From positions 62,001-126,000 of the forward strand of contig NZ_JABEQC010000001.1 of the NCBI RefSeq assembly GCF_013041605.1: DNA of 64,000 bases. Direction: 5' to 3'. Under the pieces are notes generated by a model. The model did not search any database, was not told the origin of the DNA, and worked only from the letters and a program-made list of their open reading frames with translations. The translations under genes were made by a program, and so were the position numbers. Of this stretch, positions 58,674 through 64,000 are shown one piece after another (the stretch's first letter is position 1; every line of letters begins with the position of its first letter). The DNA is from Vibrio plantisponsor (GTDB taxonomy: Bacteria > Pseudomonadota > Gammaproteobacteria > Enterobacterales > Vibrionaceae).

Positions 58674-59648
58674 TTACGCGTATTGAGCAGACCATTGCTC
58701 AAGAACCGACTGATAAGGTTTGATAAAGACTTCTTCAGCAAACTGCCCCTGTTCAATGGCGAGTCGAGTGCGTTCTTCGCGGTCATACACTATGTCAGTT
58801 AATGCGTGCTCATTGCTCTTCAAATTCGGTTGATAACGCTCCCCTGCTACTGTGTTGGCAAAGTAGATTTCAGGGCGGTAAATCTTCTGGAATGTTTCCA
58901 TTGTGCTGATGGTGCTGATCAGTTCCAAATTGGTGTAGTCGTTCAGCAGATCGCCAAAGAAGAAGAATGCAAATGGCGCTACACTGTTCTTCGGCATGAA
59001 ATAACGCACTTGTAAGCCCATTTTCTGGAAGTACTGTTCCGTTAATGACGACTCATTCGGCTCGTATTCAACACCAAGAACCGGGTGTTGGTTGTTGGTG
59101 CGGTTATACACTTTGCTGTCTGAAACGCTCAAACAAATCACCGGAGGTTTGGCGAAGTTTTGTTGGTAAGCCTTTGATTTGATGAAAGACTTAAAAATGT
59201 TGCCATGCAACTCGCCAAAATCTTCTGGTACTGAGAATTGCGATTTGCCTTTGTTGTGGTCCAGTAAACGAACGCTAAAGTCGTAATCACGCACATAAGA
59301 CGAAAAGTTGTTACCGACTATGCCTTCAATACGTTGGTTCGTCTTGCGATCAACAACATAAGTCTTTAACACTTCAATAGATGGAATAGCTTCGTCTGCA
59401 TTTTCCATTTTGATATCCGCAGAGATGATTTCCAGCTCTACCGAGTAACGATCGCCCGTTGGGTTATCCCAACACGCCAGTTCGTTAAAACGGCGGTCAA
59501 TCATGTTTAATGCGTTGCGTAAGTTCTGCTGACGGTTTTCACCGCGCGCTAAGTTTGCAAAGTTAGTTGTGATACGTGTTTTGTCTGATGGACGATAATT
59601 CTCATCAAGACAGGTCTTTTTAATTGTGAACGTAAATTTCTGAGTCAT
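58674..59648 (-). CDS. mesX: DUF1852 protein MesX, partner of MesD
   Basis: 324 residues from ATG 59648 (an upstream TTG adds five codons). DUF1852 is one single domain: KTRITTNFANLARGENRQQN, PTGDRYSVELEI, SVRLLDHNKGKSQFSVPEDF and FANTVAGERYQPN. MesX is required with oxygen for MesD activity in the published system; how it works is not settled. It is first in the two-gene operon, 31 bases before mesD. Confidence 0.9.
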   Translation of the reverse strand: MTQKFTFTIKKTCLDENYRPSDKTRITTNFANLARGENRQQNLRNALNMIDRRFNELACWDNPTGDRYSVELEIISADIKMENADEAIPSIEVLKTYVVDRKTNQRIEGIVGNNFSSYVRDYDFSVRLLDHNKGKSQFSVPEDFGELHGNIFKSFIKSKAYQQNFAKPPVICLSVSDSKVYNRTNNQHPVLGVEYEPNESSLTEQYFQKMGLQVRYFMPKNSVAPFAFFFFGDLLNDYTNLELISTISTMETFQKIYRPEIYFANTVAGERYQPNLKSNEHALTDIVYDREERTRLAIEQGQFAEEVFIKPYQSVLEQWSAQYA

Positions 59649-59671
59649 GAGCGTTATCTTCAAGGTGCTTT

Positions 59672-59776
59672 AGATGAAATCAAAATCATCTTTCGTTAAA
59701 TCCATGACTTAGTTATAACTGGCGTGCTACAAGTTTAATAACGCTATTACTTAATGTTGATTGTGAGAAAAATTCA
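59672..59776 (-). promoter_or_regulatory. Candidate methionine-type operators upstream of mesX
   Basis: Perfect inverted repeat AGATGA/TCATCT (59672-59691), about 25 bases upstream of the mesX ATG, and TGAGAAAAATTCA (59764-59776), one base from the MetR consensus TGAA-N5-TTCA. Both are suggestive only. Confidence 0.3.
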
Positions 59777-59899
59777 TGATCGGAATGGTTTAGGCGAAAA
59801 ATATTTGCTCAAGAGCTAATTTGGTTGGTTTACTTGTTTCATATCCCTTGGAATGTAACGATACTGAGAACCCTCAACTCTTCTGAATACTTCGCACTT

Positions 59900-60601
59900 A
59901 TGTCTAGAAGCCAACGACTGTTTGATTTACTGCAAATACTCCGGTGTCATAAATACCCTGTTTCCGCTGAACATCTGGCCGAACAACTGAATGTCAGTGT
60001 GCGCACCATTTACCGTGATATTGCGACCCTGCAAACACAAGGTGCTGAAATAGAGGGAGAAGCGGGGCTTGGATATATATTGAAGCCAACATTTACACTG
60101 CCTCCGCTGATGTTTTCAATGGAAGAGTTAGAAGCTCTTTTATTAGGTGCTGATTGGATTTCCAAACAGGCAAATGGCGAGTTTAGCGAATCGGCTAAAA
60201 ACGCCATTGCAAAAATCTCAGCCGTATTGCCCGCAGATCATAAGGTTAAACATAGCCAAGAAGTCATGCGTGTTGCATCGATTATTGAAGTGCCAGAATT
60301 GACCATTGATATGTCTGATATTCGAAAGGCAATCAAACACCAATACAAAGCCAATATTAACTATCTAGATTTGAAAGGAAACTCAAGCTCACGGGTGATC
60401 TGGCCAATACTGATTGGTATGTTTCAGCAACACTATGTGTTGGTCGCTTGGTGTGAAACAAGAAATGCGTTTCGCAATTTTCGGTTAGATAGAATTGAAG
60501 ATTGGCAGACACTTGAACAAAAGTACTTACCGCATCGCTCTGAGTTGCTAAAAAAATGGCAGCAAGAAGAAGGTATTAGCCAGCCAAAACTACGCTACTG
60601 A
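59900..60601 (+). CDS. YafY-type transcriptional regulator (HTH_11 and WYL domains)
   Basis: 233 residues from ATG 59900 (MSRSQRLFDLLQILR), the usual family start; the open frame extends 25 codons further up without support. N-terminal winged helix (about 1-60, VSAEHLAEQLNVSVRTIYRD) then a WYL ligand-binding domain (about 120-225, IKHQYKANINYLDLKGNSSS, FRNFRLDRIEDW). It is divergent from the mes operon, which could be a target, and leads into the VOC gene 66 bases downstream. Confidence 0.88.
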   Translation: MSRSQRLFDLLQILRCHKYPVSAEHLAEQLNVSVRTIYRDIATLQTQGAEIEGEAGLGYILKPTFTLPPLMFSMEELEALLLGADWISKQANGEFSESAKNAIAKISAVLPADHKVKHSQEVMRVASIIEVPELTIDMSDIRKAIKHQYKANINYLDLKGNSSSRVIWPILIGMFQQHYVLVAWCETRNAFRNFRLDRIEDWQTLEQKYLPHRSELLKKWQQEEGISQPKLRY

Positions 60602-60667
60602 CAAAAACTGTCACTGAGGTTCATTACATTAACAGTCAAATCTTACTGTATGACCTTTGGAGCATGT

Positions 60668-61036
60668 ATGTTTACATTTGATTCGTTTGTTTTGTATGTG
60701 GAAGATATTGAAACCAGTAAAGCCTTCTATAGCGATATATTTGATTGTGAAGGAAACGTTTTATCACCAACGTTTGTCTCTTTCCCATTGAATATGGGTA
60801 TCAATATTGAGCTGAAGCAGTTAGCTCAAGCCGACCCGATATCCAAGGTTACCGGTGGCGGAACGGAGCTCTCTCTGATAGTTAAAGACTCAGAGACATT
60901 GCACCATCTGTTTAACCAATGGCAATCGAAGAGCGTTAAATTCCTCCAAACACCAATAAAGGTTGTCTTTGGCCTTAGCGCAGTTGCCGTTGACCCCGAT
61001 GGTCACAGAATACGTCTGTTTGTACCTAATCAATAA
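60668..61036 (+). CDS. VOC family protein (glyoxalase-like)
   Basis: 122 residues from ATG 60668, chosen because GGAG stands five bases upstream (ATG 60650 is a longer option). The vicinal-oxygen-chelate fold is seen as two repeats: FVLYVEDIETSKAFYSDIF and LIVKDSETLHHLFNQWQ, ending VAVDPDGHRIRLFV. Such proteins bind metal-chelated or drug substrates (bleomycin resistance, glyoxalase). Its ligand is unknown. Transcribed after the YafY-type regulator and before an ABM-like gene. Confidence 0.85.
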   Translation: MFTFDSFVLYVEDIETSKAFYSDIFDCEGNVLSPTFVSFPLNMGINIELKQLAQADPISKVTGGGTELSLIVKDSETLHHLFNQWQSKSVKFLQTPIKVVFGLSAVAVDPDGHRIRLFVPNQ

Positions 61037-61128
61037 TGGCCGTCATTAGTGGCGTTTGTAGCTTAAGCATTCAGTCTGCATAATGCAGATAGGTAACCAT
61101 ATGGATAATGGGCTAGGAGAAAAGGAGC

Positions 61129-61449
61129 ATGTTCATCGCTGTTTATGAGTTTGAAGTTAAAGAGGGAAGCGAAGCCGTATTTCGGGAATCATGGCTAGAG
61201 GTGACCAAAGCCATTTATCAGCGTTGTGGTAGCTTTGGCTCTCGGCTTCATCAGTCGGATGTACCGAATGTTTTCGTTGGGTATGCACAATGGCCCAGCA
61301 GAGAACAATGGGAAAAAGATCATGTTATCAGCGATGAACTCTATAAGGTCTCTCGTCAAAAAATGCACGATTGTCTGCTGAGATCGAAGACGGCCTATAA
61401 GCTTGAAGTCTGTGATGATTACCTACAACCCTTCCAAGCGCAGGCATAA
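61129..61449 (+). CDS. Antibiotic biosynthesis monooxygenase (ABM) domain-like protein
   Basis: 106 residues, a dimeric ferredoxin-like fold. ABM signs: FIAVYEFEVKEGSEAVFRES at the start and VFVGYAQWPSREQWEKDHV in the middle. Members include quinol or heme-degrading monooxygenases and stress proteins; no specific role can be given. GGAGAAAAGGAGC gives a strong ribosome site. It follows the VOC gene in the same direction. Confidence 0.83.
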   Translation: MFIAVYEFEVKEGSEAVFRESWLEVTKAIYQRCGSFGSRLHQSDVPNVFVGYAQWPSREQWEKDHVISDELYKVSRQKMHDCLLRSKTAYKLEVCDDYLQPFQAQA

Positions 61450-61484
61450 CCAATCTCGATAACTTAAAAGAAGTATGGTTTAAA

Positions 61485-62024
61485 TCACCATTCAATTTCT
61501 ATTGGCGTCCCAATTCTCACTAGGCTTAAAAACTCGTCCATCTCTTGGTTGGTTAAGGCGATACAACCATTTGTCCAGTCAAAGCTTTGAATGAATTGTG
61601 GGTCTCCATCATAGCCATCTTTTAAGCCGTGCACTTTTATTTCACCGCCGGGATCAACGCCCTCGGCCTGTGCACGCAATTTATCTCTTAGATTCGGATA
61701 ACTGATGCTCATCGAACGATAGAACTGACTACTTGGCATAATGTCATCCAAATAGTAGCGCCCTTCCGGTGTCCGCTGGTCACCTTCCTTCTGCTTATGT
61801 CCGCGCGGAGATTTCCCTAAAGCGATGCGATACTCTTTAATCACTTCGCCTTGGGATACGAGATACATACGGCGTTTGGACTTATCGACTTTGACCAAAT
61901 CGACTTTCGCCACTTCAGTTTTGGACAAGTGAGCTTTGATTGACGGACCACGTAACACATTGCCCTGAGCAAAGGCTGTGCAGCTTATCAGTAATGAAAG
62001 GAATGAAATCAGTAGTCGCTGCAT
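61485..62024 (-). CDS. L,D-transpeptidase-like (YkuD domain) secreted protein
   Basis: 179 residues with a signal peptide (about 1-19, SFLSLLISCTAFA). The YkuD core is present: VKVDKSKRRMYLVSQGEVIK, GDQRTPEGRYYLDDIMPSS, the histidine in IKVHGLKDG and the catalytic FDWTNGCIALTNQEMDEF with the cysteine. It is periplasmic and likely acts on peptidoglycan cross-links or releases lipoprotein-peptidoglycan links, as YafK/DpaA does. Short form without binding domains. Confidence 0.9.
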   Translation of the reverse strand: MQRLLISFLSLLISCTAFAQGNVLRGPSIKAHLSKTEVAKVDLVKVDKSKRRMYLVSQGEVIKEYRIALGKSPRGHKQKEGDQRTPEGRYYLDDIMPSSQFYRSMSISYPNLRDKLRAQAEGVDPGGEIKVHGLKDGYDGDPQFIQSFDWTNGCIALTNQEMDEFLSLVRIGTPIEIEW

Positions 62025-62197
62025 GTTTGTCGTTAGGTTGAGTCAGTGTCTAATATTGAGCGTGGGTCATTATTAACCAATGTAGTCCCACGCTTCTAGT
62101 TGTCATTCTCTATCAATGATAGCCAGACTTTGCTCAATCTATCGCAGTTTCTGTCAGTCGAAAAGCAAACATACGCGGCGATGTTAACTCCAACTGA

Positions 62198-63331
62198 CTA
62201 GCTTACTCTTTCTAAAAGCGCTAACACTTCGGCATGGTTGGTATGAGGGAACATATCAAACCATTGAACTTTAACCACTTTGTAGCTTGGTAAGTTCTTC
62301 ACATCTTCGTTCATGGTGTGAGGATTACAGCTTGAGTAGACAATATGCTTAGGCGCAAGCGCTTCCAGTTGGTTCGTCAAACTGCTACCAAGACCTCTGC
62401 GTGGCGGGTTAACCAATACCAAATCAGGCGCAGCATCTTGAGAATGTGAAAACTGGGCGGAATCTAACGCGGCAAAACTCAGGTTATCGATCCCCATCTC
62501 CTGCGCAGATCGCTTTGCGCTGGCAATGGCTTCCGGTTCTATCTCGATGCCAATCACTTCCGTTGTTGGTGTTGAACAGTGCAACGCAAATCCGCCCACA
62601 CCACAGAACAGATCCCACATTTTGCTTGGCGCAATCTCTCTTACCCAATCTCTTGCCGTCGCGTATAGCGCCTGTGCAACTTTCGGGTTGGTCTGGAAAA
62701 AGCTCTTAGGTCGAATAACCAGTGGCACATCGTTGAAGCGCTCAATCAGATACTCTTGCTCGGTCAAAAAGATCTCTTCATCACCTTCCAAACGCGCCAT
62801 GTGTACTGGTTGAATGTTGACTGATACCACTTCGATAGCAGGAAAATCTTCAAGTAATCGAGGCAGATTGTTGGTGATACGAGGCAACACCTCTTTGCTG
62901 CGTGCAACAAAGCGCAACATGAACTTTCCATCGTGCTCACTGCGAGTTAGCAAGATGAATTTCAGTTCACCTTTCTTTTTGTTTTTGTTGTACGGAGGGA
63001 TGCCTGAAATACGGATCCAGTTTTCCAAATAGGTCAGCAGCTGCTGTGTATCTTGCGGATACAAAGGACAATGCGTTAAAGAAAGAGGTTCACCATTGAG
63101 CGTGTTTTCGATACCCAAAATTGGCGCATGAGCTGCGCCAAGCACAACCATTTTTGCTTTGTTTCTGAAGCGAGTCTCACTGCTAGTGACAGGCGACAAC
63201 CACTGCTCTGGATTAAGCTCAGACAACAGCGTTTTCAATTCGGCATCTTTTACAGAAACCTGTTGTTGATAAGGCTGAGCGCAATTCGTGCAGGAAGTAC
63301 ATAGTTGCTGAGTAAAGAACTCGCATTGCAT
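62198..63331 (-). CDS. rlmC: 23S rRNA (uracil-C5)-methyltransferase RlmC
   Basis: 377 residues from ATG 63331, where [17 protein letters not shown] matches the family start (a GTG at 63346 adds five codons). The N-terminal cysteines (C-x7-C-x2-C pattern) hold an iron-sulfur cluster. SAM-binding [14 protein letters not shown] and catalytic [14 protein letters not shown], with PPRRGLG before it, match RumB/RlmC. It methylates U747 of 23S rRNA in E. coli. Confidence 0.93.
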   Translation of the reverse strand: MQCEFFTQQLCTSCTNCAQPYQQQVSVKDAELKTLLSELNPEQWLSPVTSSETRFRNKAKMVVLGAAHAPILGIENTLNGEPLSLTHCPLYPQDTQQLLTYLENWIRISGIPPYNKNKKKGELKFILLTRSEHDGKFMLRFVARSKEVLPRITNNLPRLLEDFPAIEVVSVNIQPVHMARLEGDEEIFLTEQEYLIERFNDVPLVIRPKSFFQTNPKVAQALYATARDWVREIAPSKMWDLFCGVGGFALHCSTPTTEVIGIEIEPEAIASAKRSAQEMGIDNLSFAALDSAQFSHSQDAAPDLVLVNPPRRGLGSSLTNQLEALAPKHIVYSSCNPHTMNEDVKNLPSYKVVKVQWFDMFPHTNHAEVLALLERVS

Positions 63332-63474
63332 AGCAGTGGTCACCAAATTTCGAAAAGCGCTAGTCTATTCGCCTAGCGACAAATCGCCAAATAAATATTT
63401 CACCTAAATACTCATGCGTCGCCGCGAGGCAAACAAGCCTAGCCTAACGCAGCAAATTCATACTGTATGTCGGT

Positions 63475-64000
63475 TTATTTACCGCGCACTTTATGGATAA
63501 CTTCCATAATCGCGACAACAATTAAACCTGCTGCTACACCAATGGCTCCATTCAGTAACGTTGGTACCAGCGCATTGACTAAAGTTAGGTCAGGCAGTTT
63601 CATAATAATAGGCTCAACCCAATGATGAATAAACGGCACGTTGTGCACAACGATACCGCCACCGACTAAAAACATCGCGGCAGTGCCAACCACAGTCAGG
63701 CCTTTCATCAGTTTAGGCGCGAAAGCAACCAGCACACCTCCCAGCTTTGCCATTAACCCTTCGCCTTTGGATTTTCTCTCAAGATAAAAACCGAGATCAT
63801 CCAGCTTTACAATGCCAGCCACCAAACCATACACACCAGCGGTCATGACCATAGCAATCAAACTCACTACGATAATTTGCGTCATCATTTCTTTGCCTTG
63901 AACCGTGCCCAAAGCAATCACGATAATTTCAGCGGACAGAATAAAATCGGTACGAATCGCGCCACTGATTTTGCTTTTTTCATACTCTTCTATACTTACT
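63475..64000 (-). CDS. DUF808 family inner-membrane protein (YedI-like, partial)
   Basis: C-terminal 174 codons or so; the frame stays open to base 64000, so the start lies outside the window. Shows the family stretch TDFILSAEIIVIALG at the edge, then MVMTAGVYGLVAGIVKLDDL and several helices up to LLNGAIGVAAGLIVVAIMEV. Function unknown; DUF808 proteins are conserved inner-membrane proteins of proteobacteria. Confidence 0.9.
   Translation of the reverse strand, partial: VSIEEYEKSKISGAIRTDFILSAEIIVIALGTVQGKEMMTQIIVVSLIAMVMTAGVYGLVAGIVKLDDLGFYLERKSKGEGLMAKLGGVLVAFAPKLMKGLTVVGTAAMFLVGGGIVVHNVPFIHHWVEPIIMKLPDLTLVNALVPTLLNGAIGVAAGLIVVAIMEVIHKVRGK

Overview
This looks like chromosomal DNA of a marine gammaproteobacterium, most probably a Vibrio. 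The evidence is gene content: Vibrio-type methyl-accepting chemotaxis proteins, diguanylate cyclases and an HD-GYP protein, the moxR/Bat operon, caa3-type cytochrome oxidase genes, DUF3820, VF530, YehS and YajD proteins, and marine D-glutamate and arginine catabolic genes. Codon use and the moderate GC content fit. The species and the replicon cannot be told from sequence alone. No rRNA, tRNA, CRISPR array or intact mobile element was found. Genes are cut at both edges: cytochrome oxidase subunit III on the left and a DUF808 membrane protein on the right.

Layout. 1-3.9 kb: minus-strand coxB-coxA-ctaG-coxC cytochrome c oxidase operon. 4.2-10.4 kb: phosphohexomutase, GNAT, a soluble PAS-PAS chemoreceptor, a 66-residue protein and a membrane chemoreceptor. 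10.7-17.6 kb: a tight six-gene moxR-DUF58-DUF4381-batA-batB/TPR-batD operon whose TPR protein carries a 25-residue polyglutamine run. 17.7-21.9 kb: DUF3820, HD-GYP, DEAD-box helicase, VF530 protein.

21.9-36.7 kb is a plastic accessory zone. Regulators (GlxA-type AraC, LysR) diverge from small metabolic or export genes (isochorismatase-like hydrolase, MFS, DUF1254 protein, LysE exporter), with acetyltransferases and a methyltransferase. Between them lie gene remains: two decayed DUF3820 copies, an internally deleted IS5-family transposase, and a second, frameshifted copy of the 3' end of the MFS gene. A perfect FNR-type site precedes a small membrane protein at 35.9 kb. 36.8-40.7 kb: two divergent GGDEF proteins.

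40.7-52.7 kb is an amino-acid catabolic region: LysR regulator, amino-acid ABC importer (binding protein and two permeases, no ATPase), dgcN-dgcA (D-glutamate to N-acetyl-L-glutamate route), a GlxA/ArgR-like AraC regulator, then two arginine succinyltransferase genes with astB and astE. AstC and AstD are not present. 53.0-54.6 kb: HNH nuclease, a Cys-pair protein and a DnaQ-like exonuclease.

54.66-57.58 kb is the most unusual segment. Three AT-richer genes lie between two identical 33-bp direct copies of a terminator-like hairpin: a small PEGA-like protein, a protein resembling FtsZ but lacking the GTP-binding glycine motif, and a large DUF2846-type lipoprotein with a coiled coil. It looks like an inserted module. 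57.6-64 kb: mesX-mesD (B12-independent methionine synthase with its DUF1852 partner), a WYL regulator, VOC and ABM-like proteins, an L,D-transpeptidase-like protein, rlmC and the partial DUF808 gene.
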